From Pseudarthrobacter sp. NIBRBAC000502770 (lineage in GTDB: Bacteria > Actinomycetota > Actinomycetes > Actinomycetales > Micrococcaceae), in NCBI RefSeq assembly GCF_006517815.1, contig NZ_CP041198.1, positions 3,596,001-3,660,000 on the forward strand: 64,000 nt of DNA, written 5' to 3'. This document shows positions 51,728 to 60,532 of the stretch, piece after piece (position 1 is the stretch's first letter; each line of letters begins with the position of its first letter). The notes under the pieces were generated by a model that worked only from the letters and a program-made list of their open reading frames with translations, was not told where the DNA came from and ran no database searches. Made by a program: the position numbers and the translations under genes.

Positions 51728-52792
51728 ATGATCCGCTTGGAAGACATCGAAGTTACTTTTGGCGATTTCACCGCCATTCCGCACTTGGACCTGCATGTCC
51801 AGCCGGGTGAGTTTTTCACCCTCCTGGGGCCCTCCGGCTGTGGGAAGACGACGGCGCTGCGCACCCTGGCCGGCTTCATCCAGCCGGCCAGGGGGACGGT
51901 CCGGGTGGACGGGAAGGACGTGACCCGCCTTCCGAGCGACAAGCGTCAGGTGGGCATGGTGTTCCAGAACTATGCCCTGTTCCCGAGCATGAGCGTATGG
52001 GAGAACATCGCCTTCGGGCTCCGGGTCCGGAAGGAAAAACCTGCCGACAGCGACCGCCTTGTGCGGGACATTGCGCGGCGCGTGGACCTCAGCGACGAGC
52101 AGCTGGCCAAGAACGTGGCCGAGCTGTCCGGCGGCCAGCAGCAGCGCGTGGCCGTGGCCCGCGCCCTGGTGCTGCGGCCCAAGATCCTGCTGCTGGACGA
52201 GCCGCTGTCCAACCTCGATGCCAAGCTCCGCCACCAGTTGCGCCAGCAGCTCAAGGACCTGCAGAGCGAGTTCGGCATCACCACCGTGTACGTCACCCAC
52301 GACCAGGACGAGGCCCTTGCCATGAGTGACCGGGTGGCGGTCTTCAACAAGGGGGTGGTTGAACAGGTTGGGACGCCCCAGGACATCTACGACCATGCTG
52401 CTACGGAGTTTGTCTGCAACTTCATCGGTGACAGCTCAGCCCTGACGCCGGACTTCGTGGCGGAGGTCAACCGGCTCTCCGGGGCCGGCCTCAGTACGGA
52501 TGCCAGGTCCTACCTGCGCGTTGAAAAAGCCTCCCTGGACCGGCCCTCGGACGGAGGGACCGCCGTCGGGCTTCCCGCCACCGTGGTTTCCCGGACGTAC
52601 CACGGCCTGCACAGCCGCTATGTGGTCCGCAGCCATGGCGCGGACATCCGCCTCCTGGTCCGTGAAGACGGCGCCGCCCACCCTGGGGCCGGCACGGCCA
52701 CGACGGTCTACGTCCAGCCCGGGCATGTCCTCCAGTACCATCCGGGAACCGGCGCCGCACTGGCACAGGACCCGGCGGTTGCCCTGAAATGA
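51728..52792 (+). CDS. Iron/phosphonate-type ABC importer ATPase
   Basis: This 354-residue ATPase has Walker A GPSGCGKT (34-41), Q-loop MVFQNYALFPS, signature LSGGQQQRVAVARAL, Walker B LLLDEPLSNLD and the switch His in VTHDQDEA. A C-terminal TOBE-like domain begins at about residue 235. It drives transport through the downstream permease, whose start overlaps its stop as ATGA. Confidence 0.94.
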   Translation: MIRLEDIEVTFGDFTAIPHLDLHVQPGEFFTLLGPSGCGKTTALRTLAGFIQPARGTVRVDGKDVTRLPSDKRQVGMVFQNYALFPSMSVWENIAFGLRVRKEKPADSDRLVRDIARRVDLSDEQLAKNVAELSGGQQQRVAVARALVLRPKILLLDEPLSNLDAKLRHQLRQQLKDLQSEFGITTVYVTHDQDEALAMSDRVAVFNKGVVEQVGTPQDIYDHAATEFVCNFIGDSSALTPDFVAEVNRLSGAGLSTDARSYLRVEKASLDRPSDGGTAVGLPATVVSRTYHGLHSRYVVRSHGADIRLLVREDGAAHPGAGTATTVYVQPGHVLQYHPGTGAALAQDPAVALK

Positions 52793-54611
52793 GCGTCAAC
52801 AGCCCGGTGCGCAGCATGGCCCGCTCCCCGTTCGTCCTGGTGGTGGGGGTCATCCTCACCTGGTTCATCGCCGCATTCCTGGTGTGGCCCAACGTCAACA
52901 TCCTGATCGCCACCTTCTTCCCCGACGGCAGCTTTTCGGGCCGCGCCGCGGAGAAGCTGTTTTCCTCCCAGCGGGCCATGAAGGCACTGGGCAACAGCTT
53001 CCTGCTGGCCGTGGCGCTGTCCGTCACCGTGAACCTGGTGGGCGTCTTCATCGTCCTGGTAACGCATTACTTTCGGATCCGCGGCTCGAGGATCCTGTTC
53101 CTCGGCTACGCGTCCACGTTCATCTATGGCGGCATCGTGCTGGCGGCGGGGTACAAATTCATCTACGGGGACAGGGGCATTGTCACGTCGCTGCTGGTCC
53201 GGATTTTTCCCGGAATGGACCCCGGCTGGTTTTCCGGGTTCTTGGCCGTGCTGGCAGTCATGACCTTTGCCACCACCACTAACCACATGCTGTTCGTTGC
53301 CAACGCCCTCAAAGGCATCGACTACCAGACCATCGAGGCCGCGCGGAACCTTGGTGCCTCCACATGGACCATCCTGCGCCGCATCGTCCTGCCGATGCTT
53401 AAACCCACGCTGTTCGCTGTCACCATCCTGTCCTTCCTCACCGGCCTGGGCGCCCTCAGCGCCCCACAGGTGCTGGGCGGCCGCGAGTTCCAGACCATCA
53501 CACCGATGATCCTGACCTTCACCAACAGCCCCACTTCGCGCGACCTGGCCGCGCTGCTGGCCGTGATCCTTGGCCTGGCCACCATGGTGATGCTCGCAGT
53601 GATGTCCCGGCTGGAGAAGGGCGGCACCTACTTTTCGGTGTCAAAGGTGTCCTCCGAGCTGCAGAAGCAGGACATTGCCCACCCCGTGGCCAACGTGGCC
53701 GTGCACGCCGTGGCCTATCTCCTTTTTGCCGTCTACACGCTGCCCGTGGTGCTGATCGTGCTTTATTCATTTGCCGATGGCGCAGCCATCCAGACCGGAC
53801 AGCTCTCGCTTTCCAACCTGACCCTCGACAACTATGTCCGCGTCCTCACGCAGCAATCCGGGCTCCGGCCGTTCATCGTCAGTGTGGTGTACAGCGCCCT
53901 GGCTGCGGTCATCGCCGTCGGCGGCCTGCTCTTTGTGGCCCGGCTGCTGCAAAAGTACAAAAACTGGCTGTCCTCAACATTTGAATACCTGCTGCACATT
54001 CCGTGGATCCTGCCGTCGGCACTGCTGGCCCTGGGCCTGATTGTCAGCTACGACCATCCCAATCCCCTGGTGGGGGCGCCGTCCTCACCGGGACAACGGT
54101 GATCCTGCTCATCGCCTTCGTCACGGTGAAGATCCCGTTCACGCTCCGGATGCTCAAGGCGTCCTTTGCGGCAGTGAACTCTTCCCTGGAGGAGGCCGCC
54201 GCCATCATGGGCGCCAAGACGCTGTATGTCTTCCGCCGGATCCTCCTGCCGCTGGTACTTCCGGCAGCTGCAGCCATCACGGCCCTGAACTTCAACAGCC
54301 TGCTGGACGACTACGACACCGCGATCTTCCTGGCCCATCCGCTGGTGCAGCCGCTGGGCCTGGTGATCAAAGCCAACACCGACGGGGCAGAAGGCACGGA
54401 GGGGATCGCGAACACTTTCGTTTACACGGTGCTCCTCATGGTGATCACCGGCGTGACGATGTATCTGGTGTACGGCAGGTCCGGGCGGCGGAAGGGCAGG
54501 AAGCGGCTGCCCGCAGCGCCGGCCGGCCAGCAGGCCTCCGGCGCCGGACTTTCCGGCGCACAGGCACCGGGTGAGGACGACGCCACGCGCCCGGCCGCCG
54601 CCGTCCGTTGA
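52789..54611 (+). pseudogene. ABC permease of the iron-type importer, frameshifted
   Basis: A two-domain (FbpB/PhnU-V type) permease is split by one missing base. The first frame runs from ATG 52789 (ATGA overlap with the ATPase) through two EAA-like segments (ARNLGASTWTILRRIVLPML) to YDHPNPLVGAPSSPGQR and a stop at 54102. The second frame resumes at 54077 with VLTGTTVILLIAFVTVKIPFTLRM (split) and EEAAAIMGAKTLYVFRRILLPLVLPA, ending at 54611. Adding one G to the run at 54072-54076 (GTGGGGGCGCC) restores VGGAVLTG and a single protein of about 607 residues. This is either a real inactivating mutation or a homopolymer sequencing error. Confidence 0.85.
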
Positions 54612-55667
54612 CTACCGCCCCGAACCGCTGCCGACGGCGGTCCGTGTGTTCCGCCGCCGGGCCAGGTTGAGCAGGCGGTCACGCAGCGGCTGGGCACGGT
54701 CTGCCAGCGCGACACGTCCGAGCGCCGAGGAGGCCACGCTCACGGCGCGGGTGCGGAGTCTCCGCTGCCGGTTGTAGGCACGCAGTGCTTGGTCTTCGGG
54801 AAGCGTGTTAAGCAGGTCTGCCAGTGTCACCGCGTCCACCAGGGATTCGCACGCACCGCGGCCAAGGGTGGGCAGCATGCCGTGCGCGGCATCGCCGATA
54901 AGCACCGTCCGGCCCGTGACGTAGGAGCGCAGGCGTGGAACCGTCCACAGGCGCTGGGCCAGGCATTCCTCCGGCGTGGCTGCTGCCAGGGTTCGACGGA
55001 TGGCAGGTGCATGGCCGGCAAAGCGTGCCCGAGCCTGTTCCAGGGCCAATGGAACATCGATTCCATAGGGGCCCAGTCCGGACCGGTAGCTGGCGTACCA
55101 AAAGGACCCGCCCCGGGCGGCGGCCATGCCGAACAGGTCGCCGCGGCCCCAGTACTCGCCCACCTCGTCCGGGGCGACCGGCGTCGGGAGGGTACCGCGG
55201 AGGGCGAGGTAGGGCGTGAGCCGGGCCTCCGTGGCGCTGCCCCATCCCGCACGGCGAACCATGCTGTGGACACCGTCGGCGCCCACTACCAGGCTGCCGT
55301 CCGCGGGGACCGACTGCACGGTGTCGGTGACGCGGAGGACGGTGGCGGGCACGGCGCCATCCAGCAGCCGGATCAGGTCGATCCGGGAGATGCCGAACAT
55401 CTCCCCCGCCTCGACGGTGAACCACGGTTCACCCTGTGCATTGCGGACCGACCCGCTGCCCAGCACCGGGCTGACGGCCCGAGCCTGGTCCAGGATCCCC
55501 AACCGGGCCAGGGCGCGTTGGGCGTTAGGCCACATCCCGAGGGCGTTGCCGACGGTGGGCAGTTCCGGCCGTTTCTCGTACACCGCCACGTGGAAGCGGC
55601 TGGGGTCCAGGGCTGCTGCCAGGGCCAGGCCGGCGATGCCGCCGCCAACGATCGTGATCGTTTCCAT
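54612..55667 (-). CDS. FAD-dependent monooxygenase (aromatic hydroxylase type)
   Basis: This group A flavin monooxygenase has 351 residues: FAD motif IVGGGIAGLALA (GxGxxG), the VVGADGVHS segment (DG motif) and VLIGDAAHGMLP (GD motif). It likely hydroxylates an aromatic or related substrate using NAD(P)H. ATG 55667 is supported by TAAACT ending seven bases upstream (leaderless). It is divergent from a TetR gene with a shared operator and adjoins the permease end with no gap. Confidence 0.9.
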   Translation of the reverse strand: METITIVGGGIAGLALAAALDPSRFHVAVYEKRPELPTVGNALGMWPNAQRALARLGILDQARAVSPVLGSGSVRNAQGEPWFTVEAGEMFGISRIDLIRLLDGAVPATVLRVTDTVQSVPADGSLVVGADGVHSMVRRAGWGSATEARLTPYLALRGTLPTPVAPDEVGEYWGRGDLFGMAAARGGSFWYASYRSGLGPYGIDVPLALEQARARFAGHAPAIRRTLAAATPEECLAQRLWTVPRLRSYVTGRTVLIGDAAHGMLPTLGRGACESLVDAVTLADLLNTLPEDQALRAYNRQRRLRTRAVSVASSALGRVALADRAQPLRDRLLNLARRRNTRTAVGSGSGR

Positions 55668-55674
55668 GCCTACC

Positions 55675-55680
55675 AGTTTA
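55675..55680 (-). promoter_or_regulatory. -10 hexamer TAAACT, leaderless promoter of the monooxygenase
   Basis: TAAACT on the minus strand ends seven bases before the ATG at 55667. Confidence 0.45.
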
Positions 55681-55693
55681 CTACTTTTGTAGT
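55680..55693. promoter_or_regulatory. TetR operator ACTACttttGTAGT
   Basis: Perfect five-base arms around TTTT lie immediately upstream of the monooxygenase -10 hexamer and between the two divergent genes. Confidence 0.65.
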
Positions 55694-55712
55694 GGCCGGG
55701 AAGGGGTCCACT

Positions 55713-55718
55713 TACACT
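55713..55718 (+). promoter_or_regulatory. -10 hexamer TACACT, leaderless promoter of the TetR gene
   Basis: TACACT ends six bases before the ATG at 55725. Confidence 0.45.
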
Positions 55719-55724
55719 GGATCC

Positions 55725-56264
55725 ATGCCGGACCGACGCACCCTATTGCTCGACGCCGCCCTGGCCGTAGTGGCGGACAAGGGCATGAAGGGCCTCACCC
55801 ACCGGGCCGTGGACACCGCCGCGGGCCTGTCGGAAGGCACTACGTCCAACTACTACCGCAACCGCGCTGCCCTGGTTGACGCCGTACTGGACCGCCTGCT
55901 TGAACTGGACGCCGCGCTCCTCCGGGAGCAGGGACCTGCTGGTCCGCCGAAGGATGCGGGTGAACTGGCAAGCCAGCTCGCCTCCATGGTGGTAATGCTT
56001 GCCGGCCGGCATGCCGGCCTGACCCGGGCCCGGCTGGCACTTTCCCTGGACAAACCGGAGTCCGTAACGGCGGGCCACTTCCAGCTGGTGGGCGGCCTGG
56101 AACATGCGCTGGCCGCGCTGGGTGTCCCGGATTCGCAGGCCCGGGCCCGGGACGTGGCCGACTACGGCGACGGGGTGCTGCTTCACCTGCTCACCGTCAG
56201 GCGGGACGAGCAGCCCGACGCTGCCGCCATCGCGGCCGCCGTCCGGCGGCTGGTGGGCAATTGA
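55725..56264 (+). CDS. TetR family regulator, divergent from the monooxygenase
   Basis: This protein has about 179 residues with a helix-turn-helix at about 22-50 (KGLTHRAVDTAAGLSEGTTS, then NYYRNRAALVDAV). A TetR repressor divergent from a flavin monooxygenase typically senses the monooxygenase substrate or product. The start is set by the leaderless promoter. The operator between the two genes supports shared control. Confidence 0.9.
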   Translation: MPDRRTLLLDAALAVVADKGMKGLTHRAVDTAAGLSEGTTSNYYRNRAALVDAVLDRLLELDAALLREQGPAGPPKDAGELASQLASMVVMLAGRHAGLTRARLALSLDKPESVTAGHFQLVGGLEHALAALGVPDSQARARDVADYGDGVLLHLLTVRRDEQPDAAAIAAAVRRLVGN

Positions 56265-56304
56265 ACGCTGCCCGGCCGGCCGCCGTCGTACGTTCCCGGC
56301 ATCT

Positions 56305-57492
56305 TTAGGCCGAAGCTGGCCAGCCCGTGTACGCCTCAGCCAGGTAGGCCTTGCCGTGGCGGGAGGAGACCACGGAGTTCAGTTCGCCGAGCTGGCGGGC
56401 ACGGGAGAAATCGTCCGCGTCGGCAGGGGTGTGCAGCATGGTGGTCATCCAGTACGAGAACTGCTGGGCCTTCCACACCCGGTCCAAGGCACGGTCGCTG
56501 TAGGTCTCGAGGAGCCGGTCCGAACCGGAGTTGTAGTGGCTGTCCAGCCCCTCGAAAAGGAACTTGACGTCATTGATGGCCAGGTTCAGGCCCTTGGCAC
56601 CGGTAGGCGGCACGGTGTGCGCAGCATCCCCGGCCAGGAACAGGTTGCCGTGGCGCATGGGAGTGTGGACGAAGCTGCGGAAGGGCAGCACCATTTTTTC
56701 CAGGACAGGGCCTTCCTTGAGCTCGAAGCCGTTGCCGTTGACACGGCTCCGGAATTCGGCCCAGATCCTCTCGTCGTCCCATTCCGCCACGTTCTCCTTG
56801 GGGTCGCATTGGAAATACATCCGCTGGACTGTCTCCGTACGCTGGCTGATCAGGGCGAATCCGTTGGCCGAGTTGGCGTAGATCAGTTCATCGGAGCTGC
56901 GCGGGGCCTCGGCCAGGATGCCGAACCAGGCGAAGGGGTACTCGTGGAAGTACCACTTGCGGTGGGCTTCCGGGATCTGGAACCGGCAGTGGCTGCGGGA
57001 GCCGTCGGCACCCACCAGGAAATCCGCCTGGATCTCGAACTCAACGCCTTCGGAGTCGGTAAACCGGACTTTCGGGCTGCCTTCCAGGTCGTGGACAGTG
57101 GTGTCGGTGACGCTGTAGCGGACGTCGCCGCCGTCGTCCTTCCTCCGCGCGGCGAGGTCCAGGAAGACGTCCGTCTGCGGGTACAGCCAGACGGACTCGC
57201 CCACGAGGTCCTTGAAGTCGATGCGGTGGCTCTCGCCGTTGAACCGCAGTTCGATGCCATCGTGCCGGTCGCCCTCGCGCAGCACCCGGTCGGAGACGCC
57301 GCTGTCCACCAGCAGGTTGACGGTTCCGTGCTCCAGGATGCCGGCACGGACAGTGTGGGAGATTTCCTCGTGGCTGCGGATCTCGACCACCGTGGACTCG
57401 ATGCCGGCCTTGGCCAGCAAATGGGAGAGCATCAAGCCCGCCGGGCCGCCTCCCATGATGGCTACCTGGGTGGTAATGACTTTTCGTGCCAT
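56305..57492 (-). CDS. pobA: 4-hydroxybenzoate 3-monooxygenase
   Basis: This 395-residue flavoprotein hydroxylates 4-hydroxybenzoate to protocatechuate (3,4-dihydroxybenzoate), feeding the beta-ketoadipate pathway. Signatures are the FAD motif AIMGGGPAGLML at the N-terminus, the VRAGILEHGTV region, LVGADGSRSHCR (DG) and FLAGDAAHTVPPTGAKGLNLA (split; GD). The length matches PobA (about 394). An IclR-type regulator gene lies upstream on the same strand, with palindromes in both promoter regions. No protocatechuate dioxygenase genes are in the window. Confidence 0.93.
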   Translation of the reverse strand: MARKVITTQVAIMGGGPAGLMLSHLLAKAGIESTVVEIRSHEEISHTVRAGILEHGTVNLLVDSGVSDRVLREGDRHDGIELRFNGESHRIDFKDLVGESVWLYPQTDVFLDLAARRKDDGGDVRYSVTDTTVHDLEGSPKVRFTDSEGVEFEIQADFLVGADGSRSHCRFQIPEAHRKWYFHEYPFAWFGILAEAPRSSDELIYANSANGFALISQRTETVQRMYFQCDPKENVAEWDDERIWAEFRSRVNGNGFELKEGPVLEKMVLPFRSFVHTPMRHGNLFLAGDAAHTVPPTGAKGLNLAINDVKFLFEGLDSHYNSGSDRLLETYSDRALDRVWKAQQFSYWMTTMLHTPADADDFSRARQLGELNSVVSSRHGKAYLAEAYTGWPASA

Positions 57493-57579
57493 GGCTGCGT
57501 CTCGCTTCGTTGCGGGCCCGGGAGGGGCGGATGGATGCCTGGCTTTCAGTGTGCAGCAGGGCGGGTGACCGGCGTTACA

Positions 57580-57601
57580 GGAATTCCGTTCAACGGATTC
57601 C
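57580..57601. promoter_or_regulatory. Candidate IclR operator upstream of pobA
   Basis: The core CCGTTcAACGG (57586-57596) sits in a longer imperfect palindrome, about 90 bases before the pobA start. The same core recurs before the IclR gene. Confidence 0.6.
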
Positions 57602-57623
57602 GGGGCAGCTCCGGGACCGTTGC

Positions 57624-58367
57624 TCAGGCCTCGGCCAGGCCCCTCGCAATCCCGCGGGCAGCCGTCTGCAGCGCCGGAACCAGCGCCTGCAGCCGCATTT
57701 CCCGCAGGGGAACCACGACGCCGAGGGATGCCACCGCGCGCTGGCGGCGGTTCAGGACGGGCACGGCGATGCCCCACGTGTCCGGATCAACCACGCCTTT
57801 GAGTTGGGCGAAGCCCTGCCGCGAGGTATCGGCGAGCAGCGTACGGACGTCGTCGGCAACCAGCTTGCCGTAGGGATCCTGGAACTGGGCGAGGTATTCA
57901 TGTTGGAGGGTCCTGTCCTGGTGGGCCATGAGCGCCAGTCCGGCGGACGATATGTGGATGGGCATCCTGCCGGCCACCTGGGCCCGGTTGGCCACCGACC
58001 CGCGGCGGGAGAGGCGTTCCACGAACAGCGCCTCCCAGCCGTCCAGTACAGCCAGGTTCACGTTCTGGTTCAGGACCTGCTGGATGTCCTCCATGAACGG
58101 CATGGCCGCCTGGCGCAGCGCCAGGGCAGGCGAGGCGCGGTTCACCAGTTCCCACAGCCGGAGGCCCGGGCGGACGATACCGCCGGGGGCGGTCTCCAGC
58201 AGCCCGTGGCCGGCCAGTTGGCCCACCAGCCGGTGCGCCGTCGTCAGTGGGAGGCCTGCACGCTCGGCGAGCTCCGACAACCGGAGGTCGGCAACGTCCT
58301 GCGGGAAGGCGGAGATCAGACGCACAATCCGGTCCACTACCGAATCGCCCGAAGTTGAGTTCGCCAC
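57624..58367 (-). CDS. pobR: IclR family regulator of pobA
   Basis: This IclR protein has about 247 residues: the N-terminal winged helix (LRLSELAERAGLPLTTAHRLVGQLAG) is followed by the effector domain with HISSAGLALMAH and GIAVPVLNRRQRAVASLGVVVP (split). The GTG start at 58367 has GGAAGG eight bases upstream; longer in-frame reading to 59057 is not IclR. It is upstream of pobA and flanked by two copies of CCGTTsAACGG. IclR proteins such as PobR and PcaU control aromatic-acid genes, so 4-hydroxybenzoate is a plausible effector. The symbol is by role, not proven. Confidence 0.85.
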   Translation of the reverse strand: MANSTSGDSVVDRIVRLISAFPQDVADLRLSELAERAGLPLTTAHRLVGQLAGHGLLETAPGGIVRPGLRLWELVNRASPALALRQAAMPFMEDIQQVLNQNVNLAVLDGWEALFVERLSRRGSVANRAQVAGRMPIHISSAGLALMAHQDRTLQHEYLAQFQDPYGKLVADDVRTLLADTSRQGFAQLKGVVDPDTWGIAVPVLNRRQRAVASLGVVVPLREMRLQALVPALQTAARGIARGLAEA

Positions 58368-58379
58368 TGCCGCCGCCTT

Positions 58380-58390
58380 CCGTTGAACGG
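58380..58390. promoter_or_regulatory. Candidate IclR autoregulatory site CCGTTgAACGG
   Basis: It lies 12 bases before the IclR start codon and overlaps its ribosome binding region. It matches the core of the pobA site. Confidence 0.6.
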
Positions 58391-58437
58391 GAAGTCCAGC
58401 GTACCGCGGCCGGGCGGCGGACCGCAGCGGGAGCCGG

Positions 58438-59619
58438 TCAGGCCGGCGTCCCGGCCCTTTCCGCACCGGCCCGCAGCCGGCGCCACGCCCCGGGGGCCAG
58501 CACCACCACGATGCCGACGGCGGCGCCAATGACGGTCTCGACGATGCGGTCGCGCAACAGGATGGAGGCTGAGGCGGGGACCACCAGGAGCGTGGACACC
58601 AGCGCCAGGGGCGTGACGAACACCTGGGCCAAAAGGTACTGGCGGATAATGAACAGCTCGGCGCCGAACTGGCAGAGCGCCATGACCAGCACCGTCTGCC
58701 AGGGCTGCAGCCCCACCAGCAGGACGGCAGCCAGGACCAGCAGGCCCAGCACGGTCCCGATGATCCTTTGGATGCCCCGGCGCACCCGGTGCCTGGTGCT
58801 GTGGCCCACGAGGGGAACCACGGCGGCCACCATGGCCCAGTAGTTGTGGCCGAAGCCGAGCTGGCTTCCTGCCCACGTGGCCAACGACCCGGCCAGGCCC
58901 GCCGCCACCAGGTAGCCGAAGCCTTCAAGCCACGCCGTCCGCTTCTCAGCGGGGGTGCGACGGATGCGGGGAGGCCTGGTCCAGGGGGTGCGGTGGCTGG
59001 GAAGGATCCTTGACGAGAAGCCGACGAACAACGCGAACATGGTGGTAAGGACCGCAACCAGCATGCCTTCCCACAGCGGCGGCTGGTTGGGAATGGAGGC
59101 GATGGCAGCGAACGCGAAAATGTGGAAGAGGGAGCCTGCCGGGCGCAGCCGGAGCCAGGAAATCGCCACCGAGCAGGCGCCCGCCACCACGGTGGTGGCC
59201 AGGACCAGCAGCCATGTGTGCGCGGAGGTATCCAGGCCCAGGGCAGGACCCAACCGGGCCGCGAGGGCGGCCAGGAAGATGACCAGCAGCATCAGCAGCC
59301 CGGCCCGCAGCTGCAGCATGAAGCGGACGGCGTGCGGCTCGCCGCGGCCGTAGATTCCAGTGAAGGCTCCGAACGACGCGAAGATCGCCAGGTCCAGCCT
59401 GCCCAGCAGCACCAGGGTGATCAGGGGGACAAAGACGCCGACGGCGCACCTGATGGCCGGGTGGTGGTCTTTGTTGCCGGGGGCAATGCTGAACATTTCA
59501 GCAAGCATCTTCACGGGGGCAGCGCCTTCCTTGGGGGTGGATTCCGGGGTGGCGGCCGCGCTGACGTTCCTGGTAAATCCTACGCCGGAGGCCTCAGAAA
59601 CCGGCCAACACGTTCCCAT
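58438..59619 (-). CDS. FUSC-type membrane protein (aromatic acid exporter-like)
   Basis: This 393-residue protein has two sets of hydrophobic helices (about residues 55-200 and 245-375) separated by a hydrophilic Arg/Pro-rich loop, and GRLDLAIFASFGAFTGIYGR near the N-terminus. This is the FUSC/AaeB-like layout. AaeB of Escherichia coli exports 4-hydroxybenzoate, so the position beside pobA suggests efflux of aromatic acids. The start is uncertain; internal in-frame starts near residues 36-41 are possible. Confidence 0.78.
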   Translation of the reverse strand: MGTCWPVSEASGVGFTRNVSAAATPESTPKEGAAPVKMLAEMFSIAPGNKDHHPAIRCAVGVFVPLITLVLLGRLDLAIFASFGAFTGIYGRGEPHAVRFMLQLRAGLLMLLVIFLAALAARLGPALGLDTSAHTWLLVLATTVVAGACSVAISWLRLRPAGSLFHIFAFAAIASIPNQPPLWEGMLVAVLTTMFALFVGFSSRILPSHRTPWTRPPRIRRTPAEKRTAWLEGFGYLVAAGLAGSLATWAGSQLGFGHNYWAMVAAVVPLVGHSTRHRVRRGIQRIIGTVLGLLVLAAVLLVGLQPWQTVLVMALCQFGAELFIIRQYLLAQVFVTPLALVSTLLVVPASASILLRDRIVETVIGAAVGIVVVLAPGAWRRLRAGAERAGTPA

Positions 59620-59672
59620 GAATGGAATCAGGAGGCAATGCGGCGGAAACAGCGCCCGCTGATGCTTGAGTC

Positions 59673-60512
59673 ATGAACCGCCCTCCGCGCAATGCGCCTG
59701 CCGCTGAATTGAGCTGCGAAGTCTGCGGCCGGATGCCGGAACCGCACAAGGCCCGGCTGACCTTGGCCAATGTCGCCGCGATGCTGCCCATCGAGCTTCT
59801 GGTCCACGCCCTCGTGGTGGAAGCCCACCTCCCTTACGTGGCCAAGGTGCTGGTGCTGACCCTCACCGCCACGGTCCTGGTGATCTGGGTGGCCGAGCCG
59901 TCCGCCGCCCGGGTCCTTCGCAGCTGGCTGCACGCCCCGGCACTGCGTCACCGCCGGCGGCTGGCAGCGGCACCGTCGCTGTGGCGGGCGCGGACGCTGC
60001 TCCGGGACCAGCCCGGGTCGCTGCAGCGGATCACGCGGGCTTTGGCCAGGCTGGATGCGAACATCCTTGGCATCCACGTCCACCCGGCACCGGGCGGGGT
60101 CCTGGATGAGTTCGTGCTCTCGGCCCCGGGCACCGTGGGTGAGCGTGAATTGCTTGCAGCGCTGTCCAACGGCGGCGGGAGCCACTCGCACGTCTGGCCC
60201 ACCACCGCACTGGCCATGGCAGACGGACAGACCAGGGCGCTGAGCCTGGCGGCCAGGATCGCTGCCGCTCCGGACGAACTGCCCCTGGCGGTGGCCGAGC
60301 TGCTGCACGCGGGCATCGTGCCGCCGTCGGACGCCGGCACCAAAGGGCCCGACGACGGGACCCGGCTTAAGATCCCCACGGCATGGCACGGTCCCATCAC
60401 CTTCACCCGGCCCGGCGAGCCGTTCACCCCGGCCGAATCGGCCCGGGCGCACCGCCTGGCGGAGCTTGCCGAGATCCTCTCGCACCGGCGGACGGAGGGA
60501 CCCCGCGCGTAA
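59673..60512 (+). CDS. Membrane protein with a C-terminal ACT-like domain
   Basis: This 279-residue protein has a short N-terminal CEVCG pair, then two membrane helices (residues about 30-75: LANVAAMLPIELLVHALVV; VLVLTLTATVLVIWVA). An ACT-like small-molecule domain follows (about 105-165: LLRDQPGSLQRITRALARLDANI). ACT domains bind amino acids or related ligands. I recall similar actinobacterial proteins without known function. It may sense a ligand at the membrane. It is convergent with the diacylglycerol kinase gene, 20 bases apart. Confidence 0.7.
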   Translation: MNRPPRNAPAAELSCEVCGRMPEPHKARLTLANVAAMLPIELLVHALVVEAHLPYVAKVLVLTLTATVLVIWVAEPSAARVLRSWLHAPALRHRRRLAAAPSLWRARTLLRDQPGSLQRITRALARLDANILGIHVHPAPGGVLDEFVLSAPGTVGERELLAALSNGGGSHSHVWPTTALAMADGQTRALSLAARIAAAPDELPLAVAELLHAGIVPPSDAGTKGPDDGTRLKIPTAWHGPITFTRPGEPFTPAESARAHRLAELAEILSHRRTEGPRA

Positions 60513-60532
60513 CGGGCCTCCGACCGCAGTCC

